Of a stretch of DNA of 64,000 nt, positions 10,151-20,164 are shown one piece after another. Numbering within the stretch: the stretch's first letter is position 1; each line of letters starts with the position of its first letter. The position numbers were made by a program, and so were the translations under genes. The stretch lies in the NCBI GenBank assembly GCA_027024205.1, contig JALVST010000123.1:1-64000 (forward strand), in the 5' to 3' direction. The notes under the pieces were generated by a model. It was not told where the DNA came from, did not search any database, and worked only from the letters and a program-made list of their open reading frames with translations. The DNA is from Flavobacteriales bacterium (GTDB taxonomy: Bacteria > Bacteroidota > Bacteroidia > Flavobacteriales > Flavobacteriaceae).

Positions 10151-10205
10151 TCAATCCCGCTCCATCAACGTGCGTCAATGTCACGGGACGTCGCTTTCGC
10201 TTCGC
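10151..10205 (-). repeat. Intergenic repeat related to 6373-6416; overlaps the 3' end of the downstream methyltransferase gene
   Basis: Reverse complement AAGCGAAGCGAAAGCGACGTCCCGTGACATTGACGCACGTTGATGGAGCGGGATTGAAA matches the 6373 copy in its outer parts. Confidence 0.45.
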
Positions 10206-10909
10206 TTGTTACTTGATACTCGAATTAAAAAATCCCCTTCATTACTTTCGTGTAGTTTTTTGCTTTCAAAGCCGTTTTGCCGGGCAAAGATTCGTAAAGT
10301 ATTTTCATCGACATAAGTCCAATCAAAGCTTTCTGTTTCGCCTTTGTATTTTATAAAAAAATGTACATCGCCGTAATAATTATTTTCCGGCATCTCGTAC
10401 CCCTTACCGGTATCATACAAATATTTTAAATCGGAAGAATGAATGAGTGCTTGCCCGCCGGGTGCCAGTAATTCACTGATTTTAATAAAAAGTTTATCCA
10501 AATACCGGGCTTTTTGTACAATCCCGACGCCATTCATTAAAAACAAAATCGTGTCATATTGTTCATTGGGATTGTATTCAAAAAAGTTTTGATTGACCAC
10601 TTTTTTGACGCCTCTTTCCCGAATCACATGACTACTGACCGGCGACCACTCCAAAGCCGTGATATCTTGACCTTGTTGTTGCAAATATAAACTGTGCAAC
10701 CCGCTGCCGGCACCAACATCCAAGATTTTACCGAAAGATTTTTGTAAAGCTATCTGTTCGGAAGCCGGCATGTTGTCATAATTTCTAAATAAATATGAAA
10801 CAGGCAGGATTTCTGGCTCGGTCAAATGTGTCCAAGTAACCAAATCTTGCGGGTTATTATTTGTCCAATAATCCCAAAGTGCTTTGCCGAACAAATCTTT
10901 TTCAATCAT
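10181..10909 (-). CDS. Class I SAM-dependent methyltransferase
   Basis: ILDVGAGSGLHSLYLQQQGQDITALEWSP. Track start at 10930 is a TTG codon; ATG at 10909 preferred. Confidence 0.8.
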   Translation of the reverse strand: MIEKDLFGKALWDYWTNNNPQDLVTWTHLTEPEILPVSYLFRNYDNMPASEQIALQKSFGKILDVGAGSGLHSLYLQQQGQDITALEWSPVSSHVIRERGVKKVVNQNFFEYNPNEQYDTILFLMNGVGIVQKARYLDKLFIKISELLAPGGQALIHSSDLKYLYDTGKGYEMPENNYYGDVHFFIKYKGETESFDWTYVDENTLRIFARQNGFESKKLHESNEGDFLIRVSSNKRSESDVP

Positions 10910-11016
10910 AAATAACCGGTTCTTCGGCAAATGTAACGATTATTGATGAAATGTTAACAACTTATCTGACATATCGACTTCATATCTATCAACATGACCT
11001 TTCATTTCCTGTTATC

Positions 11017-12372
11017 TCAGGATTGTGTTTTCGATTTGGAAACCGTTTGACCGGAATTCATATTTTTCATTTCATCACCGGACATCGGTTTGTCACCGTG
11101 GTTGTGTCCTGTACTAACCGGTCCGCCTTCGTGATTCATCATGCTGGTTTTACCCAAGAGTTGTGCCGCAGCATCTACTTTGAATACACCGTTACGAACC
11201 ACTTCATCGCCGGCTTTCAAACCACTAACTACAATATAGTAATCGCCGGCTTCAGGCCCTAAAATAATTTCACGATATGAAAAATCATTACCTTGTTTAA
11301 CATAGACTACGGAACGTCTGCCGGTCCATAATACGGCGGTTTTTGGGATGAGCAAGACCGGTTTGCTACCGATCCGGATTTGAACTATGGCATTGACAAA
11401 CATGCCGGGCTTGAGTTTTAAATCACTATTTGCAATTTCTACTCTGACTTTTGCTACGCGGGTTTGAGGATTGACAAACGGATCGACGTAATTAATTTTA
11501 CCTGTAAAGGTCTTGCCCGGAATGGCATCTACGGTAAAATTGACCAGGTCGCCTTTGCGGACACGATGTAAGTCACTTTCGTAAGCATTGAGCATAATCC
11601 ATACACGGTTGAGCGGTGTTATATCAAACAGGCTTTGCCCTTGTTTGACATAATTACCTTCGGCAACAGCCCGTTTTTGTACAAAACCACCGACGGGAGA
11701 TAAAACCGGAAAACGGGATGCCGTTCCGGGCATTTTTTCCAACGCATCTATTTGGGCCGGGGTCAGATCCCATAATTCCAGTTTGTGACGTGCCGCTTGA
11801 TATAATGCCGGCTGGCTGTCTTTGTATTGAGCGGCATCTTGTAATTCACGTTGAGCCGTGATTAATTCGGGCGAATAGATATTGGCTATTTTTTGTCCGC
11901 GAAAAACTTTTTGTCCTGTAAAATTGATATACAGTTTTTCGATACGACCGCTAAAACGGGCGGTTAGTTTTTCACTCCGGCGTTCGTCCGGCTCTACGAT
12001 ACCTGATAAACTGATGCTTTGCCGGGGAATGGCTTCCTGAACTTTGAATGTTTGAATTTGTGCCAGTTTTATAGCTTCGTCTGACAAACTTATTGCATTA
12101 GGGTTGAGTTGAATACTATTTTCGTCTTGTTTTAGCGGAATCAAATCCATCCCGCAAATAGGACATTGCCCGGGGGTATCTTGCCGGATCTGCGGATGCA
12201 TGGAACAAGTCCAAATTTGATGGTTTTTCATTTTGTCCGCTTGTGTCTTTTCAGTAGTAGATGTGCTTTTTTCAGAATTGTTTCCAAAGAGCCAAGCCCC
12301 TAAAAAAAGCCCGGTTATCAAAGTAACAACAGACAAAAAATATTTGTTGCGGGTAATTTTAAGGTTATTCAT
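11017..12372 (-). CDS. cusB: Efflux RND transporter periplasmic adaptor subunit, CusB-like, with heavy-metal-binding domain
   Basis: IWTCSMHPQIRQDTPGQCPICGMDLIPL metal-binding motif; HlyD/MFP body; Met/His-rich C-terminus. Confidence 0.88.
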   Translation of the reverse strand: MNNLKITRNKYFLSVVTLITGLFLGAWLFGNNSEKSTSTTEKTQADKMKNHQIWTCSMHPQIRQDTPGQCPICGMDLIPLKQDENSIQLNPNAISLSDEAIKLAQIQTFKVQEAIPRQSISLSGIVEPDERRSEKLTARFSGRIEKLYINFTGQKVFRGQKIANIYSPELITAQRELQDAAQYKDSQPALYQAARHKLELWDLTPAQIDALEKMPGTASRFPVLSPVGGFVQKRAVAEGNYVKQGQSLFDITPLNRVWIMLNAYESDLHRVRKGDLVNFTVDAIPGKTFTGKINYVDPFVNPQTRVAKVRVEIANSDLKLKPGMFVNAIVQIRIGSKPVLLIPKTAVLWTGRRSVVYVKQGNDFSYREIILGPEAGDYYIVVSGLKAGDEVVRNGVFKVDAAAQLLGKTSMMNHEGGPVSTGHNHGDKPMSGDEMKNMNSGQTVSKSKTQS

Positions 12373-12385
12373 AATTATTTGTTTT

Positions 12386-13618
12386 TTAGCGTTTTTTTAA
12401 GATATTTTTTCCAATCAAAAATTCAATATCGGCAACACTTTTGTACAAATCGCTCAAGGCTTTTTCGTATTGTATGGCATAATTGATATACCGACGTTGC
12501 ATACGTAAGATTTCTTCAAAATTTTTATTTCCTCCCATGTATTCTCTTTGCAATATGGTTGTGGAACGTTGCGCCAGTTCTTTTTGACGGGTATATAAAT
12601 CCAAACGACGCAAAGCATCTTCGTAGCGGGCGTAAGCGCCGGTAAGCTGACTGTCAAGTTTATCATTTAATGCTTCTTTTGCCGATTGTCCGGCCTCTGC
12701 CAGTAAGCGGTTTTCCTTGACCATTGCTTTGTATTTTTTACGAAAAACAGGAATGGAAATACCGGCACGTAATATTATGGCATCGTTAAAGCTGGTAGTA
12801 TTCATACCTTGACCGGTATTGATATAATCTAAGCCGGCAGACAATTTCGGTAAACCAGCTTTACGGGCCAAAACTTGTTTGGTTTTATATGTTTCTATAA
12901 GATAATTTTTCTGTTTTATCAAGTGATTATCAGATAGTTGTGTCTTTAAAATTGATAAATTAGGAAGTAATTTTTTTTCCAGATTTGCAGGCAATTCTAC
13001 AAGGAAATTGTTATCAACGTGAAGCAAATTTCTAAAAGTGTTCAATTGAACTTGCCGCCGGTCTTGAAGATTTTCCAAATCCGTTTTAGCTTGGTTGACA
13101 GCCATACGGGCACGCAATTCATCGGTAGCTCCGGCTGTTCCGGTAGCAATCTTGTTTTGTGCCAAAGTTTGAAAACGTTGGAGTAAAGCCAGATTTTCTT
13201 TGGTTAGAGCCATCTGTTTATCGATAAAAAATAAATCGAAATAGACTTGTTGCACATCTTTAAACAACTTGGCTTTAGTTTGTTCAAAACCTTCATATAA
13301 TGCTTTTGCTTTAAAAATTTGACTTTCGCCGGCAACTTTCAAGGTACCAAACCATGGAAACATTTGACTGAGGGAAATTTTAAATTCCTGGGGTCCCGTT
13401 TTGGTTTCTACCGGACGTATAAAATAGCCGAATAGCAATTGCGGGTCGGGAAGACTCCGCATTTGCGGTATTTTTTCAAGAGCCGCAAGGTAGCGGTCAA
13501 AAGCCGCTTTTACCTCGGGATTGTTCCGGGCTGCTGTTTCCAAATAACCGGATAGTTTATCTTGTGCCGGGCTTATTTGAAAGATTAATAGGATGACGAT
13601 GATGATTATATTTTTCAT
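12386..13618 (-). CDS. cusC: TolC-family outer membrane protein, CusC-like
   Basis: Signal peptide and TolC-type repeats; lies between cusA and cusB. Confidence 0.82.
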   Translation of the reverse strand: MKNIIIIVILLIFQISPAQDKLSGYLETAARNNPEVKAAFDRYLAALEKIPQMRSLPDPQLLFGYFIRPVETKTGPQEFKISLSQMFPWFGTLKVAGESQIFKAKALYEGFEQTKAKLFKDVQQVYFDLFFIDKQMALTKENLALLQRFQTLAQNKIATGTAGATDELRARMAVNQAKTDLENLQDRRQVQLNTFRNLLHVDNNFLVELPANLEKKLLPNLSILKTQLSDNHLIKQKNYLIETYKTKQVLARKAGLPKLSAGLDYINTGQGMNTTSFNDAIILRAGISIPVFRKKYKAMVKENRLLAEAGQSAKEALNDKLDSQLTGAYARYEDALRRLDLYTRQKELAQRSTTILQREYMGGNKNFEEILRMQRRYINYAIQYEKALSDLYKSVADIEFLIGKNILKKR

Positions 13619-13626
13619 TTTTTTTA

Positions 13627-13658
13627 TTGGTTATCTGGTTATTTGATTAATTGGTTAT
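13627..13658 (-). repeat. Four in-phase octamers (ATAACCAA TTAATCAA ATAACCAG ATAACCAA) upstream of cusC start
   Basis: Read directly on the minus strand; ends 8 nt before the ATG. Confidence 0.85.
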
Positions 13659-13730
13659 TTGAGACGGTGGCTTCGATACATCCGTCACCTAAAGTCGGCG
13701 GACACTCAACCACCTTTGCTTTCGTTTCAT

Positions 13731-13783
13731 AGGTCACTGAGTGATTTTTGCGACGCAGGAGCAAAAATTGTATCGAAGTGACT
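13731..13783 (-). repeat. ~53-bp intergenic element with AGTCACTT/AGTGACCT ends (copy 1)
   Basis: Reverse complement AGTCACTTCGATACAATTTTTGCTCCTGCGTCGCAAAAATCACTCAGTGACCT nearly matches 20838-20889. Confidence 0.8.
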
Positions 13784-13792
13784 GGTCGCACT

Positions 13793-16700
13793 TTACCGCT
13801 TTCCACTATAAACTAATAATTTTTCCTGCCACAAACTATACAACACAGGTACCATAAAAATCGTCAGTGTGGCGATCACCATACCTCCGAAAATGGGAAC
13901 TGCCATAGGAATCATGATGTCAGAACCTTTACCGGTTGAGGTTAAAACGGGCATCAAAGCAATCAGTGTGGTAGCCGTAGTCATAATAGTCGGCCGAACC
14001 CGTTTTTTGCCGGCCAACATGATTTTTTGCCGTACTTCCGCTTTGGTCTCCGGTTTTTTCTTGTCAAACAATTGTTTGATATAGGTGCTAATCAATACGC
14101 CGTCATCCGTAGCGATACCGAATAAAGCTATAAATCCGACCCAAACGGCAACACTCAAATTGAATGGACGTATCTGAAATAAATCTCTTAAATTCAAATC
14201 ACCCAAATGTATATTCATAAACCAATCCTGACCATAGAGCCACAACATAATAAAGCCACCCGAAAAAGCCACAAAAATGCCTGAAAAAATCAACAAAGCG
14301 CCGGTTATTGAACGGAATTGAAAATACAAAATCAAAAAGATAACCAACAATGCCAATGGAATGACCAACATTAGTCTATTGGCGGCTCTGATTTGATTTT
14401 CATAATTACCGGTAAATTCATAATGCACGCCGGCAGGCAGTTTGAGTTGACCACTTTGTTTCATTTTATTGAGATAATTTTGGGCATTTTCTACCACATC
14501 CACTTCGGCGTATCCGGATTGTTTGTCAAAAATAACATAACCCAAAGGAAAACTGTTTTCACTTTTGATCATTTGTGGTCCACGGACGTATTGGATATCT
14601 GCCAGTTCTTTGAGGCGCACATATTGTTTGGCAGGTGTGCTGATTAAAAGATTGGCAATATCTTCTGGACTGTCACGAAAATCACGGGCATAACGCATTC
14701 GTATAGGGTAGCGTTCACGTCCTTCCACGGAGAATGAAAGCGGCATCCCGCCAATCACCGAAGCGATATATTTTTGCAAACGGTTTATTTGCATACCATA
14801 GCGGGCAAGCGTTTCTCGTTTGAGCCGGATTTCCAGATAAGGTTTACCTACAACCCGGTCGGCAAAAACACTGGCCGCATTGATACCTTTGACCTGTTTC
14901 AAATATTTTTCAATCTGCATACCGGCTTGTTGGATGCTTTTTATATCCGGTCCGAAAATTTTTATCCCCATAGGCGCCCGCATACCGGTAGCCAACATAA
15001 TCAAACGGGTTTGAATAGGTTGTAATTTCGGTGCCGATGTCAAGCCGGGTATTTGCGTACGGGCAACAATTTCATTCCAAATATCGTCCGGCGATTTGAT
15101 ATGATCCCGCCATTGCCGTAGGTACTGTCCGTTAGGATCACGTATCAGTTGTGCCGTATCGATAACGCGGAAACCTGCTTCCGGGTTATATTTACTACCG
15201 TCTTTTAAGATAAAATATCCGTTTTTGTCCGTTTTAAAACGCAATTTTCGACCCTTGGCATCAATGGCATATTCCGGTTTGTAATTGATGACGTTTTCAA
15301 ACATGGAAACCGGTGCCGGGTCCAATGCCGAATTGACCCGTCCCCATTTTCCGACCACTTGTGTCACTTCGGGTATATTTTGGACGTTTTTATCCAATAA
15401 GGCGATGACTTCACGGTTTTCTTCCACGCCTGAATGTGGCATCGAAGTGGGCATTAGCAAAAAAGAGCCTTCGTTGAGTGCAGGCATAAACTCTTTGCCC
15501 ATCCCAGGAAACGTTTTTTTTAAAGACTGCCAAAAAGCGGTTTTTTGAATAGATCCCGGCATAAATCCGAAAATTTTACCGGCACCTTGCCATGCCAATA
15601 ATCCCCAAAGAATAATGATAGCCGGCAACAATAAAAATTTAATTTTGTTTGTCAAGGCCCAAGACAGAATTCGAGGATAGAAATAAATAACGGCAGATAA
15701 AAAGATTAAAATCATTCCTATAACTAGTGCCGTAAATAAAGTATTGGTCAGTAAACTATGATTAACACCTAGTGGCAACCATTGACGGGTTAAAGCAAAT
15801 AATACCACTATAATAATCAGAGCAACATTGATATAATCAACATATTTTGGTTTGCCTTTTTGTCTCCAATAACTGGTAAAGTAATTGTTGGTAGCGAGCA
15901 AAATGACGATAAGTCCGGTAAAATAATGACCTAAAAAAAACAAAACTATGCCGGTAATGCCGAGTAAAATATTCACGATTTTTCGGATTTTCTGCCGGTC
16001 AATACGGATGGAAAATACCAAATATGACAGCATGGGTAAAAATATTGCCCCGATAACTAATGCCGCTAACATGACAAAAGTTTTGGTAAATGCTAACGGA
16101 CGGAACAATTTTCCTTCGGCTTCCTGCAAAGCAAAGACTGGAAGAAAACTGACAACGGTTGTAGCAATGGCAGTTAAGATGGCAGGTATAACTTCGTTTG
16201 TCGCTTCGAAAATGATTTGTAATAATTTTTTGCCGGTTGCCCCTTGATTTTGCGGAAGGGCTTTGTGCCGGATGATATTTTCTGTTACAACGATGCCGAC
16301 ATCTACCATAACCCCGATAGCAATGGCAATACCCGATAAAGCGACAATATTGGCGTCAACACCCATATAGCGCATAGCGATAAATGTTATCAAGACGCCC
16401 AAAGGTAACAATGTGGAAATTAGAAAGGAGGCACGCAGGTTGAATACCAGTAACAGCACTACAATGATACTTATCAAGATTTCAAGTGATAAAGCTTCTT
16501 CGAGAGTTCCAAGTGTTTCCATAATCAGACCGGAACGGTCATAAAACGGGACAATACTCACTTTGGAAACAGTGCCGTCAGCCAATTTTCGTTCCGGTAA
16601 GGCTTCCGATATTTCTTTAATTTTTTCTTTAACGCGTTGAATAACTTGCATGGGATTGGCACCGTAACGTGCGACGACAACCCCGCCAACTGCTTCGGTT

Positions 16701-17590
16701 CCGGCTTTATCCAGACCACCACGCCTGGGTGCCGGTCCTACTTGAATATGAGCGATATCTTTGAGCCGTACCGGTACATTATTACGTTGTACAATTACGG
16801 TTTCTTCCAAATCTTTTACCGATTTGATATATCCCAAAGAACGGATGAGATATTCGGCACGGTTAAATTCCAGGGTTTGTGCGCCGGTATCGAGATTGGA
16901 ATTTTTGACGGCATTAATCACTTGTCCGATATCAATCCCATAGGTTTTCATTGCTTCCGGATCTATATCTATCTGATATTCTTTGACAAAACCACCAATA
17001 GAGGCCACTTCCGATACGCCTTTTACTGACGTTAAGGCGTATTTGACATAAAAATCCTGTAAGGTGCGTAATTCTTGCGGGTCCCAGCCACCGGCGGGAT
17101 GTCCCAAACTGTCACGACCTTCGAGAGTGTACCAATATACCTGTCCCAAAGCAGTGGCATCCGGCCCCAAAGCCGGTGTGACGTCATCGGGTAATAAACC
17201 GGCAGGCAAAGAATTAAGCTTTTCGAGTATCCGGCTGCGTGACCAGTAAAAATCTACGTCTTCGTCAAAAATGATGTAAATACTCGATAAACCGAATATG
17301 GAACTGCTTCTAATGGTCTTTACTCCGGGGATACCCACTAAAGAGCTTGTCAGCGGATAGGTAATCTGATCGTCAATATCGCGAGGGGAACGACCGTTCC
17401 ATTCCGTATAAACAATTTGCTGGTTTTCGCCCAAATCCGGTATGGCATCTACCGGAACAGGATCATCCGGGATAAATCCTGTTTGCCAACCGAATGGCGC
17501 CGTAGCGATGCCCCATACTATCAAAACGATTAATAATAGAATGGAAACCAACTTATTTTCAAGGAAAAATTTTATAATTTTAGAGAGCAT
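13793..17590 (-). CDS. cusA: Heavy-metal efflux RND transporter permease, CusA-like (1265 aa)
   Basis: VDAIPDLGENQQIVYTEWNGRSPRDIDDQITYPLTSSLVGIPGVKTIRS; GIAIAIGVMVDVGIVVTENIIRH; typical RND layout. Confidence 0.92.
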   Translation of the reverse strand: MLSKIIKFFLENKLVSILLLIVLIVWGIATAPFGWQTGFIPDDPVPVDAIPDLGENQQIVYTEWNGRSPRDIDDQITYPLTSSLVGIPGVKTIRSSSIFGLSSIYIIFDEDVDFYWSRSRILEKLNSLPAGLLPDDVTPALGPDATALGQVYWYTLEGRDSLGHPAGGWDPQELRTLQDFYVKYALTSVKGVSEVASIGGFVKEYQIDIDPEAMKTYGIDIGQVINAVKNSNLDTGAQTLEFNRAEYLIRSLGYIKSVKDLEETVIVQRNNVPVRLKDIAHIQVGPAPRRGGLDKAGTEAVGGVVVARYGANPMQVIQRVKEKIKEISEALPERKLADGTVSKVSIVPFYDRSGLIMETLGTLEEALSLEILISIIVVLLLVFNLRASFLISTLLPLGVLITFIAMRYMGVDANIVALSGIAIAIGVMVDVGIVVTENIIRHKALPQNQGATGKKLLQIIFEATNEVIPAILTAIATTVVSFLPVFALQEAEGKLFRPLAFTKTFVMLAALVIGAIFLPMLSYLVFSIRIDRQKIRKIVNILLGITGIVLFFLGHYFTGLIVILLATNNYFTSYWRQKGKPKYVDYINVALIIIVVLFALTRQWLPLGVNHSLLTNTLFTALVIGMILIFLSAVIYFYPRILSWALTNKIKFLLLPAIIILWGLLAWQGAGKIFGFMPGSIQKTAFWQSLKKTFPGMGKEFMPALNEGSFLLMPTSMPHSGVEENREVIALLDKNVQNIPEVTQVVGKWGRVNSALDPAPVSMFENVINYKPEYAIDAKGRKLRFKTDKNGYFILKDGSKYNPEAGFRVIDTAQLIRDPNGQYLRQWRDHIKSPDDIWNEIVARTQIPGLTSAPKLQPIQTRLIMLATGMRAPMGIKIFGPDIKSIQQAGMQIEKYLKQVKGINAASVFADRVVGKPYLEIRLKRETLARYGMQINRLQKYIASVIGGMPLSFSVEGRERYPIRMRYARDFRDSPEDIANLLISTPAKQYVRLKELADIQYVRGPQMIKSENSFPLGYVIFDKQSGYAEVDVVENAQNYLNKMKQSGQLKLPAGVHYEFTGNYENQIRAANRLMLVIPLALLVIFLILYFQFRSITGALLIFSGIFVAFSGGFIMLWLYGQDWFMNIHLGDLNLRDLFQIRPFNLSVAVWVGFIALFGIATDDGVLISTYIKQLFDKKKPETKAEVRQKIMLAGKKRVRPTIMTTATTLIALMPVLTSTGKGSDIMIPMAVPIFGGMVIATLTIFMVPVLYSLWQEKLLVYSGKR

Positions 17591-17688
17591 ACTTTCTTTT
17601 TTTTTGAGACTTTTAATTGTTATTACGATGGAGCGAAGTGACAGTTTGTCCAGACGGATGCCGGAAAAGAATCTTTTTTTAATTATTT

Positions 17689-17773
17689 AGATTTCCCGTC
17701 AGTTATCATGCCTACTCCTTCTGTTGAAATGACAATCGTTTGTCATTTTGAAGTAGGAATGACTGAGAAATCT
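17689..17773. repeat. Long imperfect palindrome AGATTTC..GAAATGACA / TGTCATTTTGAAGTAGG..GAAATCT
   Basis: Arms AGATTTCCCGTCAGTTATCATGCCTACTCCTTCTGTTGAAATGACAA and, on the reverse strand, AGATTTCTCAGTCATTCCTACTTCAAAATGACAA. Confidence 0.8.
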
Positions 17774-17861
17774 ATTTGTTAAGATTTCTTGTCACTTTCA
17801 TTTCTTACTTCGAAAAAGTTCAGCCGAAATGGAAAGTTTTTTTCATACCTTAAACTTTGCC

Positions 17862-19550
17862 TTACTTTACAATTAGTTTTTTTATAATTTTAGTATCTCC
17901 GGCATATATTTCCATCAGGTAGATACCTGTTTTGGAAAAATTGATATCCATTTTCTTTTTAAAATCAAAGTTTTGTTCAAAGACTTTTTGTCCGGTCATA
18001 TTCATTAATCGAATTTTAGTAACCGGTTTTTCCGATTGGATACTGACGATGTTTGAAGCGGGATTGGGAAAAATGTTCAAATCGAAAGATTGATTCTCTT
18101 TAACAGTATTAGAAGATTGCACTACAAATTGTCCCATCATACCGCCGTCTTCATGGGTTAGCATGTGACAATGGTACATATAGGGGACGGTATCATCGGC
18201 AAAATCCTCAAATTTGGTAATAAAACGCACGGTTTCCATTGGTTTGACCAATACCACGTCCTTACGACCTTGTTCCGTAGCAGGTGGTGGATTACCGTTG
18301 CGGTCCAGAATGTAAAATTGTACATCGTGAATATGAAAAGGATGAGCAATGGCTGATTGGTTCTGTAGTTGCCATATTTCGACGTTGTTCAAAGGAATAC
18401 TATAATTAATAACGTTCATGTCAAAACTGCTGTTGTTGATAAAAAAGTTGCCGTTGAGTTGGTTCATACCCATGTTTTGCGGTGAAAAAGTCAAAGTTCT
18501 GGTAATATTGGCAGTGCTTTCGTCAAGAGGTATGTCATTGGCCAATGTAGCCGGAATGTTTGTAACCGGATTGCTGTTTTGTGCTGTGATATTTATTTGT
18601 AAAATATTAAAATCATTACCATTTAAACTATTCGGGTTGTAACCGTTCATTGTCATGTTAGGATTCATGCCGGGTGATGTGGCGCCGTAAATTCCGTTTT
18701 GAAGTTCGGAAGCAAAACTTTTAAGAAACAGGATTTGGTTTTCACGTCCGTTTAAATCGATTAAAATTTCGGCTCTTTCACCGGGAGCCATTTGCAGTCT
18801 GGTTGTTTGTAATGTGGTGTTGAGTAATCCGCCATCAGTTGTAATTAAATAAAAATTTTCATTATTAGATAATCCTAAATTGAAAACCCTTTGTGATGAG
18901 CCGTTTAAAATTCTAAACCGTACCACTTGTGCTGGAACTTCGACAAAAGGGGCTATGGTAGCATTGACCATCACAACTGTGTCGGAATTGGCATGATTGA
19001 CAATCTGATTGTTGTTGTCAAAAGCTTTTGTTTGTATAACCAGCGGAATATCATCAACGCTGTAAGTACGGGGCAAATCGAGTGCCGCTTCTTCCGCATC
19101 TTTAACAATAATCAGTCCGGCAATACCCTTTGATACGTGTAAATCCGTTTTGGTATGCAAATGCGGGTGATACCAATAGGTGGCGGCTTTATCCATTATG
19201 GTAAAAGATGGTGTCCAGGTAGCTCCGGCTGCAATAACCGTATGCGGTCCGCCGTCGTTGGCCGCTGAAACGTGCATCCCATGCCAGTGAATAGTAGTAT
19301 CGTCACTTAATTGGTTATGGACATTGAAATTGACATAGTCGCCTTGATTTAGGATCAATGTCGGTCCTAAAATATCGCCGTTTACCCCCATAGTTTGCGT
19401 TATTTGACCGGGAAAAAATTGATATGTCCCGTTTTGTAAATTTAAATTTATATTGGTTCCTGTTAATACCGGCGGAATAAACAATTGGTTTTGTTGTGCT
19501 ATAAGTGTTAAATTTAACAAGAATAGAATGGTTGGAATTATTTTTTTCAT
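17862..19550 (-). CDS. Multicopper oxidase with C-terminal type IX secretion sorting domain
   Basis: Cu motifs TIHWHGMHV, YWYHPHLHTKTD, HPFHIHDVQF, YHCHMLTHEDGGMMGQF; C-term FDLNIFPNPASNIVSIQSEKPVTKIRLMNMTGQKVFEQNF...KKLIVK. Confidence 0.92.
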   Translation of the reverse strand: MKKIIPTILFLLNLTLIAQQNQLFIPPVLTGTNINLNLQNGTYQFFPGQITQTMGVNGDILGPTLILNQGDYVNFNVHNQLSDDTTIHWHGMHVSAANDGGPHTVIAAGATWTPSFTIMDKAATYWYHPHLHTKTDLHVSKGIAGLIIVKDAEEAALDLPRTYSVDDIPLVIQTKAFDNNNQIVNHANSDTVVMVNATIAPFVEVPAQVVRFRILNGSSQRVFNLGLSNNENFYLITTDGGLLNTTLQTTRLQMAPGERAEILIDLNGRENQILFLKSFASELQNGIYGATSPGMNPNMTMNGYNPNSLNGNDFNILQINITAQNSNPVTNIPATLANDIPLDESTANITRTLTFSPQNMGMNQLNGNFFINNSSFDMNVINYSIPLNNVEIWQLQNQSAIAHPFHIHDVQFYILDRNGNPPPATEQGRKDVVLVKPMETVRFITKFEDFADDTVPYMYHCHMLTHEDGGMMGQFVVQSSNTVKENQSFDLNIFPNPASNIVSIQSEKPVTKIRLMNMTGQKVFEQNFDFKKKMDINFSKTGIYLMEIYAGDTKIIKKLIVK

Positions 19551-19872
19551 GGTTTGTAATTTTTTATATCACAAAAATAGTTTGTTGAACAGCTGTGCGT
19601 GTTATACAATTTTGGAAAAGATTTGTAGAATTATGAGTTAATAGTACCTTGTAGTAAGTACCAGGTAGCAAGTGGAACATTGTGACAAACTATTGATGAA
19701 AAAAGCGGGCTAACAATGTTCATTATTCCCCTCGCTTTAATTCCTTAAATTTATTCCGGAATTTTAGTTTTGAAGTTAGTCATTCATTCATTCATTAGTG
19801 AGCATAATAGACAATGAATCGGGATAATTTCTCAATTCATCAAAGAAAAAATTTGGATATTAAAAATATTAA

Positions 19873-19888
19873 TTAGATATTTGTCTAA
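19873..19888. promoter_or_regulatory. Candidate ArsR/SdpR operator palindrome TTAGA-N6-TCTAA
   Basis: TTAGATATTTGTCTAA centred ~20 nt before the ArsR-family start codon. Confidence 0.5.
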
Positions 19889-19900
19889 ATATTTAATTAA

Positions 19901-20164
19901 ATGAATGCTCTTTTCAAAGCTCTTAACGATCAAACCCGGCGAAAAATATTGGAATTATTAAAAGAGCGGGATATGACTGCCGGTGAAATCGCCGGAAAAT
20001 TCGAAATGACCAAACCGAGTATTTCACATCATTTGGATTTACTCAAGCGTGCGGGATTAATTACAGGTGAGAAAAAAGGACAGTTTGTTGTTTATACTTT
20101 GAATACCAGTATTTTGGAAGATTTATTAACTTGGATTTTAACTTTAAAAAATAACAAAAAATGA
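19901..20164 (+). CDS. sdpR: ArsR-family autorepressor, SdpR-like
   Basis: FKALNDQTRRKILELLKERDMTAGEIAGKFEMTKPSISHHLDLLKRAGLI winged HTH; ATGA overlap with sdpI-like gene. Confidence 0.88.
   Translation: MNALFKALNDQTRRKILELLKERDMTAGEIAGKFEMTKPSISHHLDLLKRAGLITGEKKGQFVVYTLNTSILEDLLTWILTLKNNKK

Noticed and set aside
10951-11262. ORF 10951..11262 (+)
   Set aside because: Antisense shadow of the strongly supported cusB gene.
19589-19596. ACAGCTGT palindrome upstream of the multicopper oxidase as a copper-regulator site
   Set aside because: Eight-bp palindrome alone is too short to support a regulator assignment and no CueR/CopY/CsoR gene is adjacent.
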